A DNA stretch of 64,000 bases from Pyronema omphalodes (lineage: Eukaryota > Ascomycota > Pezizomycetes > Pezizales > Pyronemataceae), in NCBI GenBank assembly GCA_024516155.1, contig JAJJXM010000052.1, positions 372,001 through 436,000 of the forward strand. The letters run 5' to 3'. The notes under the pieces were generated by a model, which was given only the letters and a program-made list of their open reading frames with translations, was not told the DNA's origin and did not search any database. The position numbers and the translations under genes were made by a program. Numbering within the stretch: position 1 is the stretch's first letter; each line of letters opens with the position of its first letter. Shown here piece by piece: positions 36,001 to 44,503 of this stretch.

Positions 36001-36712
36001 GGACTTGTTGAAGTGCCTCTGACAATTCCTCTTTAGTGGCAATGGCTGATATATGGCCTATAACTGAGGCCTCAGGGTGGTCGAGTACTCTGCGGTCGAC
36101 CTTAAGTGAAAATGTACTGGCCTGAGCCTTAGTACAATGTTCGGTGCAACGTGGTGTTGTAAAGGAGATGTTGTTGCTTTCTCCCCACATGTTGCAAGGT
36201 TGGTGTTTTGCCATCCACCAGTAAGGTAAGATGACATCGCAGTCGCTGTCAAGAGGGGCGACTTCGAAGGATTCTGCTGCGAAGTGCTGTTTGTGCTGTA
36301 GCATAAAAGGAACTGTAAAGAATTCTCCAGCTCCAGCAACTACCTCATTATTGAAGTTGCGTATTTGAAGAGGCTGGTCTCTCTTCACAGTAGGAATTTT
36401 GTAAGTTTGGACAAAACCTTTGTCCAGTAAAGCTGAGGTGGAGCCTGTATCAAGTAGGACTCGCACCGTTCGAAATTTGTTCTTTGACCAATTCAACACC
36501 ATGTTGATTATCGGCCTTTTTCCGTGATAAGGTGGAACCAAGGCTTCCTTCGTCATTCCCTTGGAAGAGGTTCCATTGTCGGTTCGTCGATTTTTTGTCT
36601 TGATCGACCCCAAGTTGTCTGTTGATTTTCTTTTTGTTCCACAACATATAATATTTCCTGCGTCAGATGTACATTCCTCCTCCTCAGGTGACGCAACCCT
36701 AGAGGATCTTAA
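33014..36712 (-). CDS. chromovirus Pol: protease, RT, RNase H, integrase, chromodomain
   Basis: The frame is open without a stop from the gag terminator (36712) to TAG/TAA at 33014. No ATG occurs before about 36556, so I treat it as the -1 frameshift extension of Gag. Numbering from 36613: retropepsin-like protease D-T-G-S (55-58); reverse transcriptase with V-D-Y-R-G (297-301), M-P-F-G-L-S-N-A-P (364-372) and catalytic Y-I-D-D (394-397); RNase H (E-T-D-A-S, then S-D-H-Q-N-L); integrase with an H-H-C-C zinc finger (H-N-S-K-I-A-G-H ... C-L-E-C) and D,D,E core (M-D-F; S-D-R-D; T-E-R-L-N-Q); and a chromodomain in the last 75 residues with Y-L-V-K-W-L-G-W. All catalytic residues are present. Chromodomains in this group steer integration to marked chromatin. 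Confidence 0.96.
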   Translation of the reverse strand, partial: LRSSRVASPEEEECTSDAGNIICCGTKRKSTDNLGSIKTKNRRTDNGTSSKGMTKEALVPPYHGKRPIINMVLNWSKNKFRTVRVLLDTGSTSALLDKGFVQTYKIPTVKRDQPLQIRNFNNEVVAGAGEFFTVPFMLQHKQHFAAESFEVAPLDSDCDVILPYWWMAKHQPCNMWGESNNISFTTPRCTEHCTKAQASTFSLKVDRRVLDHPEASVIGHISAIATKEELSEALQQVPEKFRKWINIMTKEAADKLPEHKSYDHAIDLKEGETPPWGPVYALNEVELETLREWLKEMLRTGKIRPSKSPAAAPILFVPKPHGRGLRLCVDYRGINKITIANRYPLPLMSELQDRVRGARFFTKMDLKNGYHLIRIKEGDEWKTAFRCRYGLYEFLVMPFGLSNAPATFQDMMNHIFRDMLDQGVIAYIDDVLIYAETEEEHDELVKEVLKRLEENGLVISPEKCVWGTNKVEFLGYIISEKGIEMAKDKVETVLVWEPPRSLKETQGFLGFANFYRRFIKDFSRICRPLTESTKGDPKKWEWTVAMELAFDELKQRFTKAPILGHFDPKRVCIVETDASDFALGAVLSQKGEDGKLHPIAFHSRKFTPAEINYEIHDKELLAIVDSFKIWRRYLEGAMHTVQVFSDHQNLEYFTTTKVLNRRQARWAQELAGIDFKIFYRPGSKNGKPDALSRRPEFRPEKGGGEDQPITTILHKEHFASISAISSGGEGTSFMVSSARLNSIPSVKWSGEFLKMVKEAGELDENYKKAANKIKDPLTIEDGIIYRKEKLWVPKDLVNMVLESEHNSKIAGHFGQDKTIELIRRNFWWPKMDEQIIEYIQSCLECQKDKTARHLKYGMLQPLELTYAPWQSIAMDFITDLPESNGCDQLWVIVDRFTKMAHFIPLQKDGKTTADLVRIFAKEIWKLHGLPKDIVSDRDSRFTSTTWKAFLGTLGIKPRMSTAFHPQTDGQTERLNQTIEAYLRSFVNHEMDDWTDLLPMAEFAYNNSVTSATGLSPFYANYGFYPNTSNPSATAVRNPASKAYAHWMHTIHEGAKLALQKTQERMKRYADQKRQEAPEYQVGDLVMLDGRNIRTRRPSRKLDHKLHGPFQVEKVISPTAVRLTLPRKWKIHNVFHTSLLEPFRAGTRAPPDTNKILREADDVEGSEEYDIDEIMSSYKSGNRILYLVKWLGWPNKKDWTAEPFDNFSVGGQEKLRDFHLKYPDSPRDYRLKD

Positions 36713-36715
36713 AAA
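36681..36715 (-). promoter_or_regulatory. putative -1 ribosomal frameshift site at the gag stop
   Basis: In the sense direction gag ends G-A-T T-T-T T-A-A. A peptidyl tRNA on TTT at the stop can slip one base back onto another TTT (T-run 36715-36711) and continue TTA-AGA-TCC in the pol frame. A stem-loop (8 bp, one bulged T, 9-base loop; 36706-36681) begins 3 nt after the stop. Pol has no nearby ATG, which supports frameshifting over independent initiation. Confidence 0.7.
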
Positions 36716-38898
36716 TCCGACTCCTCGTCATTCTGCTCAATCTCCCAAATCCTGGGTTGAGCATCTTCCATGATTTCATCCTCATCCTGCCGCACTGCTG
36801 CGGTCTTTGTCTTCTTGTTTTCTTTGGGCTTCTCCTGCCCTTTATTTCCATCATCATCATCGTCTCTCTTCCTCTTGCCAGAGGAAGCAACCTTTCCTTC
36901 TCCAGAGAGCTCTGTTCCTCCAACTGTCTTTTTAGCGTAACAATCAAACATTTTGTGCCCAGATCGTCCGCATCTCCAACAGTCAGCCTTATCCTTTTTA
37001 TGTTTGTCGATTTCGCTCTGAGGGACATTGTTCAGAGCCTCCCTTCCCGATGCAAAAATGGACTTCTTGTCCTTCTTTCCAGTGAAACCTTTTTTCTCCT
37101 TCTTGTCCTTGAATTTATCTTTGTGCTGCACCTCCTTAGGGCGCACAGTCTCTTTATGTTTTCCCTTGTCCTTATGACGGTCCTCCCGTACTTCCAAAGA
37201 CTTCTTTTTGTGACCCTTCAATTCTTCATCCAAATTTTCAACAACGTGAGCAGCTTCTTTGACTGCATCAATCATTGCTTCGTCGTCAGTTGGGATCCCC
37301 CCAAACCTTTGATATACCATCTTTTTAATGGCCGGTGTCATGGCCTCCCAAATTACGTTCCTGTACATCGGACCGATTGCTCCAACACGCATATTCAGGT
37401 CCTCCAATTTGGTAATATAATCATCAATATCTCCATCATACTGGAGCTCTGTAATCCTTTTAACATCCTTCTGGGCCTCCCGCTTATCCTCAAATCTTGT
37501 TTCAATTGAACTTGAGAAAGCTACCCATGTATCCTTCAGTCCTTGCCTCTGGATAGATTTTCGCCGTTCCTGGTGCCAACTGAGAGCTTTGTGAGTAAGC
37601 AAGCTCCCAACCCATTTTACCTGGTCATCCTCGTCCGGGAACGCCTTGGCGTATGTTGCGATATAGTCTTGAACAGACATCCACCAAGCCCTAAATAAAT
37701 TCTTGTCTTTCCCGGAAAAATATTGTGGAGCCTTCATCTCAGGCATTTTGGGTCTCCTCGGTTCGTTGACCCCAGATTGCTGCAATTTGTTGACAAGTGA
37801 TTCCAAAAATGCTTCCGTTGCATTTTTTGCTTCAGGCTTCGTTTGTTGAGCCTTTTGTTTGCGCTCCTGGCGCTTTCTCTCCAACGCTTTTCTGATGTAT
37901 GAATCATCTGAGTCTTCGCCGTCCGAAGGATCAGATGGTGGTGGTGGAGGTGGCGGGAGTCCTCCTCCTGGTGGTTTACTGCCCCTACCACCATTTCTGC
38001 CGTTGTCTGCAGGGGTTCCATCTTCTGATGGAGGCAAGGGGACTTCAGGTGCTCTGCCGAGGGAGGGAGGTCTGGGAGTCATCTCCTCATGCATAGCCTC
38101 GGTTAGAGACTTAGCATCGAAATGTTCCTTTCTCTGGATTTTTGACATAACAAGGCCAATAACCTTGTTTACCAATTCCATCTTTTCCTCCTCTCTCTGC
38201 TCTTCATAATCCAGCAGACGTTGCTGGTGCACCTCTTCAGCTCTAGACAGAGCTGCAATCCGCCTATCTCTTTGTTCATCATCCTGCTCTCGGATGGCGT
38301 CTTGTGTATTTTTTTGAAAGGCCCATTCCTCGATCTCCTTGTTGATTTGTAATTGCCTCTGGGCAAAGGCTTCGAGGATGGCATTGGTCGTCTGAATGCC
38401 GTGTTTGAGTCTTTCTGCAGCCGCTTGGTTGGCTGCCTCTTTGGTTTGAGTGTCCGTGGCAAGTTCGCCAATTGTCCTCCAAACTTGGCCGGCAAAGTCA
38501 TTGCTGGCCTGAACGAGTCTGGTAACGGTTTGAAGGTTGACCTCTTGGTCAAGATTCCCCTTCTTTGCTAGGATGTCGTAAGCTTTCTGCATCCCTTGGG
38601 CCATTTCCTGATAGAGTCCCTTCATCCGTTGTAGTTCTTCGTTCATTGCAGCTCCTGATCCTGCTGCTTCCATCAATCTCTTAATGTCCTCCTCAGTTGA
38701 ATTCATCCTTTCCATCATTAAAATCACCCACTGTGGCACCTCGCCTAGGTGAAGAGTGGTGCCATGATGAACCCTTGGTTGTCCCACAGAGGTGACCTCC
38801 TCCCAGGAGCGAGGACGGGTGATGCTGACAGTATCAGCCATAGGCGCATCAAGTCCGTCGTCATGGGTGGCACCGCCGGTGAGTCTGTGTGAGGCCAT
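36709..38898 (-). CDS. chromovirus Gag, 729 aa
   Basis: Starts at the ATG at 38898 (M-A-S-H-R) and ends at TAA 36709-36711. It is the structural protein that packages element RNA into virus-like particles. The N-terminal third is helical and coiled-coil-like (Glu/Gln/Arg-rich, about 60-260). A Pro/Gly-rich hinge with a run of eight prolines follows (about 300-320). The retrotransposon-Gag capsid-like domain comes next (F-S-G-K-D-K-N-L-F-R-A-W-W, about 395, to about 570). A Lys-rich tract precedes one zinc knuckle, CWRCGRSGHKMFDC (near 36940-36985), and an acidic tail. It is large for a chromovirus Gag but fully open. It is read together with Pol through a -1 shift at its stop. Confidence 0.95.
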   Translation of the reverse strand: MASHRLTGGATHDDGLDAPMADTVSITRPRSWEEVTSVGQPRVHHGTTLHLGEVPQWVILMMERMNSTEEDIKRLMEAAGSGAAMNEELQRMKGLYQEMAQGMQKAYDILAKKGNLDQEVNLQTVTRLVQASNDFAGQVWRTIGELATDTQTKEAANQAAAERLKHGIQTTNAILEAFAQRQLQINKEIEEWAFQKNTQDAIREQDDEQRDRRIAALSRAEEVHQQRLLDYEEQREEEKMELVNKVIGLVMSKIQRKEHFDAKSLTEAMHEEMTPRPPSLGRAPEVPLPPSEDGTPADNGRNGGRGSKPPGGGLPPPPPPPSDPSDGEDSDDSYIRKALERKRQERKQKAQQTKPEAKNATEAFLESLVNKLQQSGVNEPRRPKMPEMKAPQYFSGKDKNLFRAWWMSVQDYIATYAKAFPDEDDQVKWVGSLLTHKALSWHQERRKSIQRQGLKDTWVAFSSSIETRFEDKREAQKDVKRITELQYDGDIDDYITKLEDLNMRVGAIGPMYRNVIWEAMTPAIKKMVYQRFGGIPTDDEAMIDAVKEAAHVVENLDEELKGHKKKSLEVREDRHKDKGKHKETVRPKEVQHKDKFKDKKEKKGFTGKKDKKSIFASGREALNNVPQSEIDKHKKDKADCWRCGRSGHKMFDCYAKKTVGGTELSGEGKVASSGKRKRDDDDDGNKGQEKPKENKKTKTAAVRQDEDEIMEDAQPRIWEIEQNDEESDF

Positions 38899-39005
38899 TG
38901 TAGATTGAAGTTTTCGTTTGTAGTTTTTTGGAGGAGTGTTGGTGTTTCTTGCCCTAGAAGAGGGTCTTCCGTATTCGTGTCGATAAGTAAACTTAGTAGC
39001 TTGAG

Positions 39006-39019
39006 CCTTAAGTTTATAG
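39006..39019 (-). promoter_or_regulatory. self-priming type primer-binding site
   Basis: Directly after the 5' LTR the sense strand reads CTATAAACTTAAGG. It lacks the TGG of a tRNA-complementary site. Twelve bases of it (ATAAACTTAAGG) are the exact complement of CCTTAAGTTTAT in the LTR sense strand (39156-39145; also 31624-31613). Tf1/sushi elements prime by folding the RNA 5' end onto such a site. Confidence 0.7.
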
Positions 39020-40374
39020 TGTGAACCTGGGTATTGAGGCTTTCAATACAGAGGCTTCTTCGATCAGTTCGTCTTCGTAAGAATGATATTCAACAAATAG
39101 ATTTTCCCAAGAGCTAGGAAGTAAACTAATCGATCACAGGCCGAATAAACTTAAGGGTCTCGTCCTGAGGTATTTGGTGTAGAATAGTAATGTCGTAACA
39201 AGAGATCAAGTTGCTGATGCTGGAGGACGGTGGGAAGACTTAGGGTCTTTTATAGACTTTCGTCTATAAGTTCGCCCAGATTTCCCAAGGGAACCAACTT
39301 CCAAACTAAGCTTAGGAGATAAGACGTGAGTCAATCCTTTGACAAATCTGCCGATGGCTCGCATCATGCTGCATGCGCAATTATATTAATTGCTCACTTG
39401 CATGATGTGCCTCGTCTCAGATTAATCCTTGACATTCCTCGCCGTGCTACCACACCTTCCAATCAGGTATTGGGGTTAAGCGCCTAGTGGAGGGTTACTC
39501 CACTTGAGCGCGTAATGCAATGACTCCTCCGATAATAACATGTGAGTCATATATCGCATGAGTCGTCTTGATCATAGATCTCCCTAGAGAATCTCGATTG
39601 CGAGTGAAGGAATCTGACATCATAAGGCAGACTATGCCTTACCGGAGCGCACTGCCCCGTCACATTCCTGTGTGATGTCATAACAGCCCCACCTGCGCGC
39701 ACTTGCGCGCAGCCACACCCTGGTGTGTACGCAAACGCCGTCTTATCTTGCAGTTGGTAGTCATTGGCCTAAGGTCGCGTCATATCAGTTCCATCCAACA
39801 GTTTCCCTGAGTGGTGTTCCTTGCTGCAGGACGTCGTCTCATGCTAACGCAATCTTGACCCTTGTCCTGAGCTCCACTCCCGTTGGCTGACTAGACTCTG
39901 CCTTGTTCCTTGGCCGACTATCCACCCAACTCAGACCTCGGATGATCCTATTCGTCTGCCTTGCACTGTCCTGAGAATTCCCTTCTCTTGCAAGCCCTCT
40001 GGTAGCCGTGCTTGGTGGAACACAACCTCAAGTATAAGGAGGTGTCCTTTCGCCGTCGTCTTCTGTCTCCATCAGCGTCGTCTGTAGTTTTCTCATGGGT
40101 AAGTCGACACCCATGAGGTAAGTTGTTCCTCGTTCCCATCCATCTGTGATCCTCCCAAACTGACAGTGAATAACAGGTAGCGACGCCTCGGGCCGGGATC
40201 CTCGTGAGGTCCTTTCGGAAAGTCACGAATCACGTGACGTGGCTAGCTGGAGCTCCTCAGGGGGTTCCGGCCCGGGATACTAACCTTATTATTCATTCTC
40301 CTGTCGAGTTTGCCATGTTCTCTAAATGTTATACATGTTACCTATTCTATACTCACACATTATAGGGTGTGACA
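39020..40374 (-). repeat. 5' LTR (right copy) of the chromovirus
   Basis: 1,355 bp, offset exactly 7,532 bp from the other copy and identical in all stretches compared. In the sense direction a TATAAAAG lies at 39254-39247, about 90 nt before the primer-complementary sequence at 39156. Transcription from this LTR would produce the gag-pol RNA. Confidence 0.95.
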
Positions 40375-43300
40375 ACCACGTCCGACCACGCTGCGGTGAC
40401 GTGGAAGGTCTCGACGGTGATAGCTCCGGCGGACTTTGAAGTCCCAACGAGGGGGTGGGCTGTCAAGGAATTGTTGGAGGATGAGGTCGGAGCGGTCTCT
40501 GCGGCGTTAGATTGGCGCCATCGAAGCGAACGCAGACCGCTCCTCACGGATCTCAGCACGGAGGAGGAAGTGGAAGATGAGGTAGTTTGGGTACGGGAGG
40601 AACTGACATCTTTGTTGGAGGAACGAGCAAGGAAAATCCGGCTCACCGCACGGTCGAAGCGGTGGTGGTGTGCGGAGATTCGTGAGGCTCGTACGGAGTA
40701 TGGGAGGACCCGAAGAGCGGTCAAGGAAGGGCGCGCGACGGTGGAAGAAGAGCACCAACTGCGCAACGCATATCATTCGCTACAGAGACAGAAAAAGCGT
40801 AGGTGCTGGGGGGACTTCCTGTCGACAGCCAACGGGGACGCTGTCTGGGCAGCACTGAGGATGACTAAACCGCGGGCAGCGACGGCGGTAGGCCCGCTCG
40901 AGAATGAAGAAGGGCAACGAGCGGAGGACGATCAGGATAAACGTAGGATGCTCGCGGAAGTGTCCTTCCCCCCCCCTAACCCCTTCTCGGAGTTACCACT
41001 TCCCCCGGGGCCGCCCGGAACCCTGTGGCAGTCAGTCTCGTTACAATCCGTTTCCTCCGCTTTGTCCAGACAGAGCAACAAGAAGGCCCCAGGCGCCGAT
41101 GCGCTGGGTGTCCCCATCATCAAAGCCCTGCTTTCGTGGGATCCGGACCGGGTTGTTGCGGTGGTGAAGCATTGCATACGCCTGGGGTATCACCCCCGCG
41201 ACTGGAAGATCGCAAAGGGGGTGTGCATCCCGAAGCCGGGAAAGCCGAGCTACTCACGTGCAAAAAGCTTTCGGATCATCTCCTTGCTCAGCTGCTTCGG
41301 CAAGCTGGTTGAAAAAGTGGTAGCGGTGCTGCTCGCACAAGAAGCTGGGCGCACGGGGATCCTACATGACGGGCAGTTTGGGGGGAGGACGAACAGGTCG
41401 GCAGCGGACGCGGCGGCGGTTTTGGTAGGATTCGTCGAGGCTGCTTGGGAGGAAAAGGCTTTAGCAGGCGCTCTCCTGATGGACGTAAAGGGCGCGTTTC
41501 CTACCGTCAACAGCGTGTGCTTAACCAATAAGCTGCGTAGAGCAACCTTCGACGAAGGTCTTGTTCGCTGGGTGACGAGCTTCATGAGAAGTAGGCGAGT
41601 CGAGATCTTTCTCGCAGGGGAGGCTGGTGAGCCGATAGACACAGACACTGGGTTGCCCCAAGGCTCCCCCGTGTCCCCGATATTGTTTCTGCTGTACATA
41701 GCAGATCTGGCGAAGATGGTGGAAGCGGAGGTCGGAGGAACGCTGGGACTTTCCTTCGTCGATGACGTCACGTGGCTCGTGAAAGGCGCGTCAGCGACTG
41801 ACGTCACCACCAAGTTAGATCGATGCGCGTCCCTCTGCCTCGCGTGGGGTGAAGCGAACGCGGTAGTGTTCGAATCCGAAAAGACAGAAGCGATCCTTTT
41901 CTCCCGCAGACGCTCTCCCCCGAACCCCGACTCCCTCACAGTGACGGTGGGAACCCACTCCGTTCGGTATTCCGAAACCGCTGTTCGGTGGTTAGGTTAC
42001 TGGCTGGACGCAAAACTCACCTTTAACCAGCATCGCCAGAAATGGCTCTCCCGGGCCTCGCAACAACAAGCACAAATTGCACGCTTGTGCAAGAAATACG
42101 GGCTCCCCGCAGGCAGCACCGCTAATCTTCAACAAGCGGTGGTGCAATCTGTTGCTACCTACGGCATAGAAATTAACGCCGTCCGCCGACTCCCCTCCCG
42201 AGACGCTGGGCACCTATCCCGCCTCCAACTCGTTCTCAACAAGCAGGCACGGGCCATCACCGGCTGCTTCCGTACAACCCCGCTCGGCTTTCTGGCAGCA
42301 GAAAGCGCGACGCGACCGGCAGAATCCCTCGTGCGCGGACGGGAAGCCCGCTTCAGAGCGCGACTTCTTACCCGCCCAGCCCCCCCCGGATCCAGCCCCC
42401 CGTCTCCGACCGCCGACATCGTCAGGCAACTAACTCAGCGCGCCACAACTCGCTCGGGCTTCCATCACGTCGAGAGGGTCTTCCCCCCTCTCCCCCAACA
42501 GTTCCCCGGTACCGTCGTCATAGCATCGAGGGACGAAGCAACCGAGTGCGCGTTGCAATGGAGAAACCTTGGATCAGCCTGCGTTTGGACCGACGGGTCT
42601 CGTATAGAAGATGTCGCTGGTTCAGGCTTCGTTCGTTACGTGAGAGGCACCCTCACCCCCTCCTCCTTCTGCGTGGGACGTCATGCAGAAGTATACGACG
42701 CCGAGCTTCATGCCATGCTGATGGCCCTGCGTGATTACTGGGATAATTACCATTACTCAGTAACCCGCCCCCCCCCGCTCCTCACTATTTTCTCCGATGC
42801 ACAAGCTGCGCTGCAGCGCCTGCTCTCCGACGTGCCTGGCCCGGGCCAGATCTTGCAGCGCCTGATCGCGACGGAGGTCGCAAAACTCCGCGCCTTCACC
42901 GGCATCGAGGTAGTCTTCCGGTGGGTACCCGGACACAGCGACATCCTCGAAAACGAAGCTGCGGACGCAGCAGCAAAACACGGTACAAGCCATCGTTGTT
43001 TGGCCCCCCCCCTCCGAGGGTGTGCAAACCCCGTCTGCTCTCCCCTCCCTTGGACGTCGCTGGCGCACGTCAACCGCGCAGTGACGGAGATCCCCAAAGC
43101 GATCGCATCGAAGTGGGTACGCCAGCGTACCGACCTTCACGCAGCTTACCGCCCACGAAGGAAGTGGGGCATCCGCGACGGCCTGAAGACCGTGCCGAAA
43201 CACCGGGCTGCGGTGTTCTACCAGCTTGCCTCCGGTCACGCGCTGATAGGCACCCACCTGGTGCGCATAAAGAAAAAAGACTCCGATCGCTGTTGGTGGT

Positions 43301-43947
43301 GCGATTCCGGAGAACGCCAAACGCGAGGTCACCTGTTTGGTGCCTGTGATCGCTGGCAACGTGAGTACGAGGTACTCACTCAAGAGGTGGAAAAAATAAC
43401 TGGAAAGCCGCGGCGACGGCGGGGAAGGCTGAAGGCGGTGGAGATTTTTTCGGACGATCGGCTTACCAAAGCGATCTTGGAATTCCTAGCAGCCACGGAG
43501 GTGGGTAGGCGCTATGTGGAATGAGAATGGCACGGGTGGGTGAGGCCAAATTGGGAGGATACGAGGAATGAGGTGATAAGGGATGCGGGGATTTTCCTTT
43601 TTTTCTTTTTCGTTGGGTTAAGACGCGTATCTTTGGTTTTCCTCTGTTTTTCTCGCGATGTGTTAGAGCAGTCCGCTTCTAAGCGACTTTGTCTCCTTTT
43701 CTTTTCATTTTCTTTTCTTTCTTTTCTTTTTTTCTGGGGGTGCACGGTTTGACTGAGTGTTTTCTCTTTTCTTTTTATTTTTTCTTTTTTTATTTTTTTT
43801 TATTTTTTTACTTCGGGGGTGTGTAACGGGGATAGGAGATAGGGGCGCCTCACTAGGTGGTCTTGGCCACGAGGACGGGATACCAGGATTTCTTTCTTCC
43901 TGCATAGGCCTTTCAGGCCTCGAACAGTGTATGATACAAAACAAAAA

Positions 43948-43961
43948 ACCTCCATCCCGCA
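43948..43961 (+). repeat. right target-site duplication of the LINE
   Basis: Exact copy of 29607-29620, immediately after the terminal A-run of the LINE. Host sequence resumes at 43962. Confidence 0.93.
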
Positions 43962-44503
43962 CCATGAGCTAAGCAGAAGCTCCCCCGACAACGTTACCAC
44001 GACTCCACTCGTCCATCATCCCCCGACATCCACAGCCCTACTGCTGTCCAAACTAAACTACAGCTTCACTCCACTCCACTCTGCAAGCGACTACTGTAGC
44101 CATCACCACGCTTAACCAGCGAGTACCAGCAGCAGCACAGACCAAGGATACACGCATCACATATCGACTCGAACCAAACGACAAAACTCCGTCAGTCCCG
44201 CCACGCCTGCATGAAAAAAAAAAATATGCACAAATCTCCCAAAGTACATGACTTACTAACGGCGTTTCTGCATCTACGAACCGAAAAATCGATAAACATC
44301 AAGTCGAGAGCTGTCACAAAGTTCCGTGCAATCACCAAATCAGTCAGTTCCGAGTACGTTGGGCACCTGCGGATACTTCTATATACCTTCTTATTCATCT
44401 CGCTACTCCATTGAAATTATTCGCCCTGCTTCTGATTTTCTACGCGCCCTTCTGCACTGCTTCTTTACAATTCCTTGCTTGTCCCAGTTTGCATAATTCC
44501 CGG
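43962..44503 (+). other. leader region of the gene at 44504
   Basis: Non-coding CT/CA-rich host DNA between the LINE and the ATG at 44504, with an A-run at 44214-44224. It is probably all that remains of the immediate upstream region. No clear TATA box is visible. Confidence 0.4.

Larger units (their letters stand above)
31488..40374 (-). mobile_element. complete Ty3/gypsy chromovirus, 8,887 bp
   Basis: Minus-strand element: LTR (40374-39020), primer site, gag, pol (protease, RT, RNase H, integrase, chromodomain), polypurine tract, LTR (32842-31488). Both LTRs are 1,355 bp and I found no difference in any stretch compared. Ends are TG..CA in the sense direction (TGTCACACC...GGTTCACA). The C-terminal chromodomain and the self-complementary primer site place it in the Tf1/sushi-like chromoviruses. 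All reading frames are open, so this may be an autonomous copy. It lies inside LINE ORF2. Confidence 0.97.
30862..43524 (+). pseudogene. LINE ORF2 (endonuclease-RT-RNase H), interrupted
   Basis: Two segments, 30862-31487 and 40380-43524, are in one frame across the insertion (about 1,255 codons if the insert is ignored). Segment 1 is the APE-type endonuclease: Q-L-N-C near the start, Q-E-P-P, Y-D-A-P and G-D-F-N-A-H. Its final catalytic S-D-H is encoded just after the insertion (40381-40389), so the enzyme is cut from its active-site histidine. Segment 2 has the reverse transcriptase (K-A-P-G-A-D; G-x-F-G-G-R; L-P-Q-G-S-P-V-S-P; F-V-D-D at 41755-41766), RNase H (W-T-D-G-S near 42586, D-A-E, S-D-A, W-V-P-G-H-S-D near 42920) and a terminal C-x2-C-x8-H-x4-C (43291-43347). 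No stop or frameshift besides the insertion was seen. Segment 2 alone has no proper start. Confidence 0.92.
29621..43947 (+). mobile_element. Tad1/I-like LINE, 5'-truncated, split by a nested chromovirus
   Basis: Order: partial ORF1 (zinc knuckles), ORF2 (endonuclease, reverse transcriptase, RNase H, terminal zinc-binding motif), 3' untranslated region with long T-tracts (43590-43810), and a short A-rich end (ACAAAACAAAAA). The 14-bp duplication on both sides gives exact borders. Removing the chromovirus and its duplicated 5 bp leaves about 5.4 kb. ORF1 is open from the very first base with no ATG, so the 5' end is truncated, as is common for LINEs. RNase H in ORF2 places it with the Tad1/I lineages; Tad1 is the usual fungal clade. 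It is noticeably more G+C-rich than the flanking intergenic DNA and shows no obvious C-to-T decay. Confidence 0.93.

Noticed and set aside
41250..41939. 229-codon minus-strand frame
   Set aside because: It lies entirely opposite the LINE reverse transcriptase; a shadow of the GC-rich coding strand.
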